Assembly (NCBI GenBank): GCA_019120115.1
Contig: DWVS01000017.1
Location: forward strand, 1-13,074
Source: Eisenbergiella intestinigallinarum
GTDB taxonomy: Bacteria; Bacillota; Clostridia; Lachnospirales; Lachnospiraceae
Reading direction: 5' to 3'
Length of the DNA: 13,074 nucleotides
Position numbers and translations under genes: made by a program. How positions within the stretch are numbered: position 1 is the stretch's first letter; each line of letters starts with the position of its first letter. The notes beneath the pieces were generated by a model. The model had not been told where the DNA came from, searched no databases, and saw only the letters and a list, made by a program, of their open reading frames with translations. Shown piece by piece: positions 1 through 5,974 of the stretch.

Positions 1-113
1 TCTGCACTGTCCCTTTCCTTCCATATCCGGTTGAATGAGCGGTGCGCTCTCACATACCCTTTGCGTTCCGCGCTATCTCTTTGCGAGCAGCTCTCTCTGT
101 TTTCTGCACCCAT
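1..113 (-). CDS. ltrA: Group II intron reverse transcriptase/maturase, N-terminus only (partial)
   Basis: An open frame starts with ATG at 113-111 and runs off the window edge, giving 37 complete codons. The visible peptide begins MGAENRESCSQRDSAERK and is polar and basic. AGGAGG at 123-128 lies 9 nt before this ATG. A second ATG at 121-119 in another frame is too close to that site and meets a stop within about 27 codons, so the start at 113 is preferred. The position, inside an intron RNA and about 440 nt from its 5' end, is where the ORF for the reverse transcriptase/maturase begins. That protein splices the intron and copies it into new DNA sites. No RT motif is inside the window, so the identification rests on the intron context. 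Whether the gene is intact cannot be judged. Confidence 0.7.
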   Translation of the reverse strand, partial: MGAENRESCSQRDSAERKGYVRAHRSFNRIWKERDSA

Positions 114-394
114 CTGTCCATTCCTCCTTTCCCGGTCGTACTAAAGACTCCTATTGATTCGGTCCTTCGCTAAAAAAACAGCTACTATGGCCCCTGCTGA
201 CTTCTGTACGTTCAGCGTTACCTTCCGATAACGGTTGCTCTTTTCAGGGCGTATCGTACAGACCTCCCTGGGTACCACACGTTTCTTTCCCTCCATCCGT
301 CTGCCGCATTTACTGCACATGATTCCGTGTAGCTATCGGGCTTCATCTTGCATCGCAGACTTACCCTCATGCCCAGCCTTATATGCGGTTTCTA

Positions 395-400
395 TTCGTC
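395..400 (-). other. Candidate EBS1 of the group II intron
   Basis: On the minus strand the hexamer GACGAA lies in a small loop closed by TCT/AGA. It can pair with TTTGTC (562-557), the last six bases before the intron, with five Watson-Crick pairs and one G-T wobble. This is the geometry of an EBS1-IBS1 contact, which positions the 5' splice site and the DNA target. The assignment comes from complementarity and loop placement only. Confidence 0.5.
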
Positions 401-557
401 AGACCAGAGGTTTGCCCATGGGTTAGTAGGCTCCCCACATCCGGCTTCCTTCAGATTCCATCTCACGATGGACACCCTTGCCTTCGGCTATATCCTTCCC
501 GCTACCGGGCGGATTTGGGACTTTCATCCGTTAGAAACGTGCGCCGCCAGGCGCACG

Positions 558-600
558 ACAAAAAAGAATCTGCTCCGGCTATAAACCAGAGTCAGATTCT
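558..600 (-). terminator. Rho-independent terminator of the tRNA-Tyr/tRNA-Leu unit and 5' exon of the intron
   Basis: On the minus strand AGAATCTG (600-593) pairs with CAGATTCT (572-565). After a one-base bulge the stem continues with CTCTGG/CCGGAG, including one G-T pair, around a 7-nt loop. A run of T follows at 565-560. It lies 16 nt after the tRNA-Leu gene. The group II intron starts three bases after the T run, so the terminator also forms the 5' exon of the insertion site. Confidence 0.9.
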
Positions 601-615
601 TTTCCCATAATATAC

Positions 616-699
616 TGCCGGCAACCGGACTTGAACCGGTACGGGGTTGCCCCCGAGGGATTTTAAGTCCCTTGCGTCTGCCTATTCCGCCATGCCGGC
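616..699 (-). tRNA. tRNA-Leu (anticodon TAA)
   Basis: An 84-nt cloverleaf with a long variable arm (class II). The acceptor stem is GCCGGCA at 699-693 with TGCCGGC at 623-617, and the discriminator is A at 616. The anticodon stem AGGGA/TCCCT encloses CTTAAAA, giving anticodon TAA at 665-663. The T arm contains GGTTCAAGTCC. The variable arm pairs GGGG with CCCC. CCA is not encoded, so it must be added after transcription. It lies 67 nt downstream of tRNA-Tyr and is followed by a terminator, so the two tRNAs are probably cotranscribed. Confidence 0.97.
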
Positions 700-766
700 G
701 CTTTTTCCATATGCCGCTCCTGCTGCGGCCAGGGTATCCGCTCTCCGCGGCCCTGTTTCATGGAAA

Positions 767-848
767 TGGATGGAGGTGGATTCGAACCACCGAAGCAATT
801 TGCAGCAGATTTACAGTCTGTCCCCTTTGGCCACTCGGGAATCCATCC
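767..848 (-). tRNA. tRNA-Tyr (anticodon GTA)
   Basis: An 82-nt class II tRNA with acceptor stem GGATGGA at 848-842 and TCCATCC at 774-768, and discriminator A at 767. The anticodon loop CTGTAAA gives GTA at 814-812. The T arm is GGTGGTTCGAATCCACC, and the long variable arm typical of bacterial tRNA-Tyr is present. CCA is not encoded. It is the first tRNA of a Tyr-Leu pair. The spacer to tRNA-Leu (700-766) can fold into a bulged hairpin (CAGGG/CCCTG with inner CCGC/GCGG), which may help processing. Confidence 0.97.
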
Positions 849-889
849 ATATATCAGAAATACGATGCCATTTGGAAGCCGTATCTCCT

Positions 890-955
890 TCCGGGGAAAT
901 ATCCCGGAATATCTTTGCGGGATACAGGCGGATATCGTCTCCGACATTCGCCTGT
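890..955 (-). other. Two hairpins in the amylase to tRNA-Tyr gap; no clear promoter
   Basis: The gap 849-985 holds no gene. TCCGGG at 890-895 pairs with CCCGGA at 903-908. ACAGGCG at 924-930 pairs with CGCCTGT at 949-955, and the inner stem extends through TCG/CGA around a TCTC loop. Neither has a T run on the minus strand, so they do not look like efficient intrinsic terminators. I found no convincing -35/-10 pair for the tRNAs here. The tRNAs may be read from upstream through the amylase transcript, or from a promoter I cannot recognise. Confidence 0.4.
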
Positions 956-985
956 GCCCGTCAGCATATCTATTTAATCATAGTT

Positions 986-3142
986 TTACGTGAATTGCAA
1001 GAAATTTTTTCTGCTGTTGTGCGCATCCTCGCGCTTCCCGCGGACAGGATCGCGGTACTGGAGCACGATGCCGGATTCGGGAGGAAGGGTTACGGTCACC
1101 TTTCCCGCTCTCAGCGGATACTCCACCGGCTCCGTGGAAAAACCGTTCCGATCCGTCAGCATCAGCCGGGTCATCTTCGCATCTCTCGGAATGCCAAGCT
1201 CCCAGACGGAAACCTCCTTTGTCACCTCATGGTCATTGTTGTTGATGAGGATGGCGGAGTGATTATCGCGGGTAAATCTGGCATAGCCGATCATATTGTA
1301 ATCGGACAGCATCCACTTGATCGATCCGGTTTTGAACTCCTCATTTTCCTTGTGCATCCGGATCACCGCCTTATGGTAAGCGATCAGGTCCTGATCCTCC
1401 CGGCCCCACGGATAGGTTCTGCGGTTGTCCGGATCGGTGAAGCCGCAGAGTCCGGCCTCATCGCCGTAGTAAATGGTGGGCGCTCCGGGCCAGGTCATCT
1501 GGATCAGCACAGCCTCCCGCATCACCGCCCTGTTCACGCCCTCGCCTGCCGCATCCGGCCCGAGAGTATTCATCCGTCCCACCTTTCTGTTCGTCCGGGT
1601 GAGGAAGCGGGAATGGTCATGATTGGACAGCTCGTTCATCGCAACAAACAGGGATGGGGTGGCAAAGCAGGCGGTGTGATAGCCCATCGCTCCCCAGAAG
1701 CTTTCCGCATTCCCCAGAAGGTCCTGCCGGTAGTCGTCGCTGTGCTTCTGCATGCCCGTCAAAAACCAGGTGACCGGCTCCATGAAGGCGTCGTAGTTCA
1801 TCACCGTGTCCCACTGGTCGCCCTGCAGCCAGGAGGAGGGATCTCCATAGTGCTCCGCCAGAATGATCGCGTTGGGGTTCGCGTTTTTCACCGAACGGCG
1901 GAAATCCCGCCAGAACCGGTGGTTGAACTCCGGCGACCGGCCCAGGTCGGCGGCCACATCCAGCCTCCAGCCGTCCGCGTTGAACGGCGGAGAAACCCAC
2001 TTTGCTCCGATTCTCATGATGTATTCATACAGTTCTCTGGAGTTTTCATAATTCAGCTTGGGAAGCGTATCATGCCCCCACCAGCCGTCATAGGTGGTGT
2101 TATAAGGAAAACGATTCTCATCATGGAACATAAAAAAGTTATGATACGGGCTGTCCCGGTCAATGAATGCGCCCTTGGCATAGCCCTCTCTGCCCTCATA
2201 GATCCGTTCCCTGTCCAGCCATTTGTTGAAGGAGCCGCAGTGATTGAATACGCCGTCAATAATGACCCGCATTCCTCTTCTGTGCGCTTCCTCCACCAGT
2301 TCAATGAACAGCTGGTTGCTCGCTTCCAGATTCTTCGGATTCGTCACACGGTCGATATACCGGGTTGCAAATCGGTTCTCCGTCTGCCAGTCCGCAAGGA
2401 GATCACCCTCGTCGCTGACGATTCTTCCCTTATGCGGATCCACATTGTCATAATCCTGAATATCATAACCGTGATTGGAGGGAGATACGAACAGCGGATT
2501 AAAATAAATCACATCGATCCCCAGATCCTGCAGATAATCCATTTTGTCCAGGACGCCCTGCAGGTCGCCTCCGTAAAAATTCCGGACGTCCATCTGCGCC
2601 GGATACCGGTACCAGTCCTCCACCCGCACGGACTTATCGCCGATATACTGATATTCCCCCGTAAGCACATCGTTGGAGGGATCCCCATTACAGAAACGGT
2701 CCACCATGATCTGATACATGACCGCGCCCTTCGCCCAGTCCGGTGTGGAAAATCCCGGAATGATGCAGAAGTAATAATGTGCCTCCGTCTGCTTCACTAC
2801 ACCTCTGGTATCATAGTAGCATTTCGCCCTGCCGGCCTGTATCTCAAAATAATAGGTGATTTTCTCGTTATCAAGCTGGTATTTCACTTCATAATAGTCA
2901 AAAAGGGAATCTGACGAAACCTTGAACATCAGATTCCTCTCACCCTGACATACCAGAAATACACGGTCCAGGTTATTTTTTTTGGACCGGAAACGTATGG
3001 TCACTTCACTGTATGGCGCCGGCTCAGCCGGTGATATGAAATTTCCCGTTGTATCGCTGAATAAAGCCCTTTTACTGAGAACAGGCCGCATGCTCGTAAT
3101 GTACTGGTGCTGTTCTCCCCGTAAAAACCTTTCAAATTTCAT
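986..3142 (-). CDS. GH13 alpha-glucan hydrolase (cyclomaltodextrinase/neopullulanase/maltogenic amylase type), cytoplasmic
   Basis: This 718-residue protein hydrolyses alpha-1,4-linked glucans, probably cyclodextrins, maltodextrins or pullulan. The four GH13 motifs are present: DGVFNH (296-301), DGWRLDVAAD (390-399, nucleophile D395), ILAEHYGD (427-434, acid/base E430) and SNHD (506-509, D509). An N-terminal beta-rich segment of about 130 residues resembles the CBM34 domain of this group and leads into WAKGAVMYQIMVDRF (136-150), the start of the barrel. No signal peptide is visible, so it should act inside the cell on imported maltodextrin. Family members are usually about 580-600 residues. 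The extra length includes about 30 residues after DPHKG (235-239) and a C-terminal tail. ATG at 3142 is preferred over an in-frame TTG at 3190, because the TTG overlaps the promoter -35 and GAAAGGG precedes the ATG. Exact substrate is uncertain. Confidence 0.93.
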   Translation of the reverse strand: MKFERFLRGEQHQYITSMRPVLSKRALFSDTTGNFISPAEPAPYSEVTIRFRSKKNNLDRVFLVCQGERNLMFKVSSDSLFDYYEVKYQLDNEKITYYFEIQAGRAKCYYDTRGVVKQTEAHYYFCIIPGFSTPDWAKGAVMYQIMVDRFCNGDPSNDVLTGEYQYIGDKSVRVEDWYRYPAQMDVRNFYGGDLQGVLDKMDYLQDLGIDVIYFNPLFVSPSNHGYDIQDYDNVDPHKGRIVSDEGDLLADWQTENRFATRYIDRVTNPKNLEASNQLFIELVEEAHRRGMRVIIDGVFNHCGSFNKWLDRERIYEGREGYAKGAFIDRDSPYHNFFMFHDENRFPYNTTYDGWWGHDTLPKLNYENSRELYEYIMRIGAKWVSPPFNADGWRLDVAADLGRSPEFNHRFWRDFRRSVKNANPNAIILAEHYGDPSSWLQGDQWDTVMNYDAFMEPVTWFLTGMQKHSDDYRQDLLGNAESFWGAMGYHTACFATPSLFVAMNELSNHDHSRFLTRTNRKVGRMNTLGPDAAGEGVNRAVMREAVLIQMTWPGAPTIYYGDEAGLCGFTDPDNRRTYPWGREDQDLIAYHKAVIRMHKENEEFKTGSIKWMLSDYNMIGYARFTRDNHSAILINNNDHEVTKEVSVWELGIPRDAKMTRLMLTDRNGFSTEPVEYPLRAGKVTVTLPPESGIVLQYRDPVRGKREDAHNSRKNFLQFT

Positions 3143-3165
3143 AAGCACTACACCCTTTCTCTCCC

Positions 3166-3194
3166 ATTTTAACTGATTCCCATCAGACAATCAA
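3166..3194 (-). promoter_or_regulatory. Sigma-A-type promoter of the GH13 gene with internal inverted repeat
   Basis: On the minus strand TTGATT (3194-3189) and TAAAAT (3171-3166) are separated by exactly 17 bp. They lie just downstream of the preceding terminator and about 24 bp before the ATG at 3142, leaving a short leader with GAAAGGG. The spacer contains the inverted repeat CTGAT-4 nt-ATCAG (3173-3186). Its position between -35 and -10 suits a repressor operator, though this is inference. Confidence 0.65.
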
Positions 3195-3213
3195 GCATTT
3201 ACACCGTAAAAGT

Positions 3214-3241
3214 AAAAAAGACAGCATAGGCTGTCTTTTTT
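3214..3241. terminator. Rho-independent terminator after ftsH (bidirectional form)
   Basis: A 12-bp stem, AAAAAAGACAGC (3214-3225) with GCTGTCTTTTTT (3230-3241), has a 4-nt loop. GACAGC/GCTGTC is the GC-bearing core, flanked by six A and six T, so it can terminate in either direction. On the minus strand it lies 188 bp after the ftsH stop and before the promoter of the GH13 gene. Confidence 0.9.
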
Positions 3242-3288
3242 AGAGAAGGTATTTCTTATGGGGTATAGCAAAAACTATATAATGTATT

Positions 3289-3297
3289 GGGGGGGGG
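3289..3297 (+). repeat. Nine-base G homopolymer (C run on the transcribed strand)
   Basis: Nine consecutive G lie in the ftsH to GH13 intergenic region, a few bases downstream of a promoter candidate on the minus strand. Runs of this length are prone to slippage. It is not in a coding region, so any effect would be on transcript initiation or length. Confidence 0.9.
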
Positions 3298-3308
3298 TTA
3301 CGCATATT

Positions 3309-3337
3309 ATAATAGCAGACCCGCCCCATTTTGTACA
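3309..3337 (-). promoter_or_regulatory. Possible extended -10 promoter in the ftsH to GH13 gap
   Basis: On the minus strand TGTACA (3337-3332) and TATTAT (3314-3309) are 17 bp apart, and TGC directly precedes the -10 as in extended -10 promoters. A second phase, TATAAT at 3311-3306, lacks a good -35. A start near 3302 would give a transcript of about 60-90 nt before the terminator at 3241-3214. The remaining gap from 3338 to 3428 shows nothing else I can support. Confidence 0.4.
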
Positions 3338-3428
3338 TTCTCAGAATTCACAAACTTCACAAATTCGTCCGTTCATTTTTATCTAATATGCACAATGCCA
3401 CATCTTTCAAAGCCCCGGCTGAAGGCGC

Positions 3429-5273
3429 TCAGATATTCTCAAAAAAGGGCTTCTCCTCTTCGAAGAGCGCTTCAAACTCCGTCCTGCTGATCTTTTCCTT
3501 CTTCAGAAGCAGATTCGCGCACGCATGGAGCACCTCCATGTTTTCCCGGATGAGTTCTGTCGCCCTCGCATAACAGCTGTCGATGATCTGCTTCACCTCT
3601 TTGTCGATCTCTCCGCTGATCATCTCGCTGTGCGCCTTTGCATGGGCCAGGTCACGGCCGATGAATACCTCGTCGTCGTCATCGTCGTAGCAGACCACGC
3701 CGATGTTTTCAGACATGCCGAAGCGGGTGACCATCATCCTTGCCATCTTGGTGGCCTTCTTGATATCGCTGGAGGCTCCTGTGGTGATATCGTCAAAAAT
3801 GAGCTGCTCCGCGATGCGTCCGCCCAGGGAGACCATAATCTCCTGCTCCATTCTGCCCCTTGTCATGAACATCTCATCACGCTCGGGAAGGGGCATGGTA
3901 TAGCCTGCCGCGCCGTTTCCCGTGGGAATGATGGAAACCGTATAAACCGGTCCAACATCCGGAAGCACATGGAACAGAATCGCGTGCCCGGCTTCATGGA
4001 AGGCGGTGATCTTCTTTTCCTTATCTGAAATCACACGGCTCTTCTTCTCGGTTCCGATGCCCACCTTGACGAAGGCCTTTTTGATATCTTCCTGGGAAAT
4101 ATATGCCCGGTTCGCGCCTGCGGCCAGGATTGCCGCCTCGTTCAGCAGGTTTTCCAGATCCGCTCCGGTAAAGCCCGCCGTGGTCTGCGCCACCTGCTTC
4201 AAGTCCACATCCTCCGCCAGCGGCTTGTTTCTGGCGTGCAGCTTCAGGATATCCTCTCTTCCGCCCACATCCGGCGCGCCAACCGCGATCTTCCGGTCAA
4301 AACGTCCGGGACGCAGGATGGCCGGATCCAGAATATCCACCCGGTTCGTCGCTGCCAACACGATGATGCCCTCGTTCACGCCGAAGCCGTCCATCTCAAC
4401 CAGCAGCTGGTTCAGAGTCTGCTCCCTCTCGTCATGTCCGCCGCCCATGCCCGTTCCACGGCGTCTTGCCACAGCATCGATCTCATCGATGAACACGATA
4501 CAGGGCGAATTTTTCTTCGCGTCCTCAAACAGGTCACGTACCCGGGAAGCGCCGACGCCCACGAACATTTCCACGAAATCGGAACCGGAAATGCTGAAAA
4601 ACGGCACGTTTGCCTCTCCCGCAATGGCCTTGGCAAGAAGGGTCTTACCCGTGCCGGGAGGGCCCTCCAGAAGGACGCCCTTGGGAATCCTCGCCCCCAC
4701 CTTCGTGTATTTGGAGGGCTCTCTCAGGAAATCGATGATCTCCTCCAGATCCTCCTTCTCTTCCTTCAGCCCGGCCACATCCTTCAGGGTGATCTTGTTA
4801 TCCTTTCCGGTGCTCATCCGGGCGCGGCTCTTGCCGAAGTTCATCATCTTGTTTCCGCTGGCTCCCGCACCCGCGTTCTGGGCGTTCATCATCATGACGA
4901 AAAAGATCATGATCACAGCCGCCATCACCAGCACGGGAAGCATATAATTCATGAACCAGCTTTCCTGCGGCACATCCCGCACGAGCGGATCGATGTCATA
5001 CTGCTCAAGCAGATCGATCGCGTCCTCCACGTTGGTCACGTATGCCGTCCTGTTCCGGCCGTCTGAAAGAGATACCGTCACCGAACCGGTCGGCGTCTCC
5101 GCATTCTGTCCGATCACCGCGCCGGTCACAAGCCCCTCCTCCAGATCCTGCTGCAGCGCTCCGACCGTATAATTGTCCTGCACCTGATTCAGGGAACTGG
5201 TCCATACCATGACCAGAAGCGCTCCCAGCAGCAGAATAAAAATCAGGTTTATGCCTCTGCTGTTCTTAATCAA
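3429..5273 (-). CDS. ftsH: ATP-dependent zinc metalloprotease FtsH
   Basis: A 614-residue membrane-anchored AAA+ protease that unfolds and degrades misfolded or short-lived membrane and cytosolic proteins as a hexamer. It has TM1 at about 9-25, an extracytoplasmic domain at 26-106 and TM2 at about 109-129. Walker A is GPPGTGKT (204-211), Walker B is VFIDEID (260-266), the second region of homology is RPGRFDR (321-327), and the zinc protease motif is HEAGH (426-430). D503 in GASSD is the likely third zinc ligand. The length is normal for the family. The start is TTG at 5273-5271: GGAGG at 5284-5280 lies 6 nt upstream, and the reading gives the expected short N-terminus before TM1. A run of six acidic residues (530-535, DDDDDE) stands where relatives have a shorter acidic loop. 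It lies downstream of hpt, behind a terminator and a structured leader. Confidence 0.98.
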   Translation of the reverse strand: MIKNSRGINLIFILLLGALLVMVWTSSLNQVQDNYTVGALQQDLEEGLVTGAVIGQNAETPTGSVTVSLSDGRNRTAYVTNVEDAIDLLEQYDIDPLVRDVPQESWFMNYMLPVLVMAAVIMIFFVMMMNAQNAGAGASGNKMMNFGKSRARMSTGKDNKITLKDVAGLKEEKEDLEEIIDFLREPSKYTKVGARIPKGVLLEGPPGTGKTLLAKAIAGEANVPFFSISGSDFVEMFVGVGASRVRDLFEDAKKNSPCIVFIDEIDAVARRRGTGMGGGHDEREQTLNQLLVEMDGFGVNEGIIVLAATNRVDILDPAILRPGRFDRKIAVGAPDVGGREDILKLHARNKPLAEDVDLKQVAQTTAGFTGADLENLLNEAAILAAGANRAYISQEDIKKAFVKVGIGTEKKSRVISDKEKKITAFHEAGHAILFHVLPDVGPVYTVSIIPTGNGAAGYTMPLPERDEMFMTRGRMEQEIMVSLGGRIAEQLIFDDITTGASSDIKKATKMARMMVTRFGMSENIGVVCYDDDDDEVFIGRDLAHAKAHSEMISGEIDKEVKQIIDSCYARATELIRENMEVLHACANLLLKKEKISRTEFEALFEEEKPFFENI

Positions 5274-5314
5274 TTCTGTCCTCCATTCCGAAGCGTTTCA
5301 CACTTACTTTCTTT

Positions 5315-5386
5315 TGCCGCAGTTTCCTTCCCATGTCCGGGAGGAAACCTTTTCTGCGGCAGAAGAAGCTGCGTCAGCAGCTTCTT
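5315..5386 (-). promoter_or_regulatory. Structured ftsH leader: two adjacent stem-loops
   Basis: On the minus strand, AAGAAGCTGC/GCAGCTTCTT (5386-5363) forms a 10-bp stem with a TGAC loop. One base later TGCCGCA (5361-5355) pairs with TGCGGCA (5321-5315). Inside this, after an asymmetric bulge, GTTTCCT plus CCC pairs with GGG and AGGAAAC (5348-5322), leaving a 6-nt loop. Neither stem is followed by a T run, so they are not simple terminators. They lie 31 nt before the ftsH ribosome binding site. No clear promoter is visible between the hpt terminator and ftsH. Confidence 0.55.
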
Positions 5387-5399
5387 TTGAATTCCTCTG

Positions 5400-5440
5400 A
5401 AAAAAGCGGGAGACCTCCGCCGGGCGGGCCGCTCCCGCTT
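5400..5440 (-). terminator. Rho-independent terminator after hpt
   Basis: On the minus strand AAGCGGGAG (5440-5432) pairs with CTCCCGCTT (5412-5404) around a GC-rich loop that can itself pair, followed by six T at 5405-5400. It begins 6 nt past the hpt stop codon. It should separate tilS-hpt from ftsH, fully or partly. Confidence 0.9.
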
Positions 5441-5446
5441 CCCTTC

Positions 5447-5974
5447 TCAGTCGTCGAATTCCACCACGCCGATGTAGGGAAGATTTCTGTATCTCTGGTC
5501 GTAATCCAGTCCGTAGCCGACCACGAATTCATCCGGGATCTGGAATCCGGTGTAGTCCACCTTCACGTCCACAACCCTGCGTTCCGGCTTATCCAGAAGC
5601 GTGCAGAGTCTCAGGCTCTTCGGTCCGCGGTCCCGCATCATCTCCATCAGGTAACTCAGCGTTCTGCCGGAGTCCACGATGTCCTCCACAATGATCACGT
5701 CCTTATCCTTCAGCGGCTCATCCAGATCCTTCACGATCTTAACGACTCCGCTGGACTTGGTGGAGCTTCCGTAGCTGGAAACGGACATGAAATCCAGGGA
5801 CACGGGAACCGTGATCCGCTTTGCCAGCTCGCACATGAAAAAGCTGCCTCCCTTGAGGACGCAGAGCAGGTGTACCTGCTTTCCCGCGTAATCCTTACTG
5901 ATCTGTTCTCCGATCTCCTGGATGCGCGCATCCACCTCTTCCTCTGTCAGCAGCACTCTTACTCTCTCAGCCAT
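5447..5974 (-). CDS. hpt: Hypoxanthine phosphoribosyltransferase
   Basis: A 175-residue cytoplasmic enzyme of purine salvage that transfers phosphoribose from PRPP to hypoxanthine, and commonly guanine, to make IMP or GMP. The PRPP-binding signature VIIVEDIVDSGRT is at 93-105, with the E-D pair at 97-98. KGG (41-43) is the pyrophosphate loop, SSYG (66-69) belongs to the flexible catalytic loop, and PDEFVVGYGLDY (147-158) is the base-binding C-terminal part. Length is typical of bacterial HPRT. ATG at 5974 has AGGAGG located inside the end of tilS, 8 nt upstream, and the two genes overlap by 8 bp, so translation is probably coupled. The tilS-hpt-ftsH order is conserved in many Firmicutes. A terminator directly follows the gene. 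Confidence 0.97.
   Translation of the reverse strand: MAERVRVLLTEEEVDARIQEIGEQISKDYAGKQVHLLCVLKGGSFFMCELAKRITVPVSLDFMSVSSYGSSTKSSGVVKIVKDLDEPLKDKDVIIVEDIVDSGRTLSYLMEMMRDRGPKSLRLCTLLDKPERRVVDVKVDYTGFQIPDEFVVGYGLDYDQRYRNLPYIGVVEFDD

Larger units (their letters stand above)
1..556 (-). mobile_element. Group II intron, 5' part (truncated by window edge)
   Basis: Read on the minus strand, the element begins at 556 with GTGCG, the conserved 5' end of group II introns. About 440 nt of structured RNA follow before an intron-encoded protein starts at 113. Internal helices can be seen, for example CTGTACG at 204-210 with CGTACAG at 255-261, and CGTTA at 216-220 with TAACG at 229-233. The block AGAAGTCAGCAGGGGCCATA (minus strand, about 188-207) resembles sequence I know from bacterial group II introns just ahead of their ORF. 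The intron sits immediately after a tRNA-operon terminator, and the loop sequence GACGAA (395-400) can pair with the last six exon bases. The short domain I region and the site behind a terminator fit class IIC, but I cannot assign the class from this fragment. The rest of the ORF and domains V and VI lie outside the window. Confidence 0.88.

Noticed and set aside
235..610. Small plus-strand frames in the first 600 bases
   Set aside because: This stretch is structured intron RNA and a terminator on the minus strand; the frames are short and have no ribosome sites.
647..2914. 755-codon open frame on the plus strand antisense to the GH13 gene
   Set aside because: The opposite strand encodes a complete GH13 protein with all catalytic motifs, and this frame also runs through two tRNA genes. 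It has no recognisable domain. It is a by-product of codon bias in the real gene.
3143..3190. TTG at 3190 as start of the GH13 gene
   Set aside because: The TTG falls inside the promoter -35 (3194-3189) and has no ribosome site; ATG at 3142 fits better.
4006..5066. Long plus-strand frames opposite ftsH
   Set aside because: Antisense shadows of a gene with clear AAA and HEAGH motifs; no ribosome site or domain.
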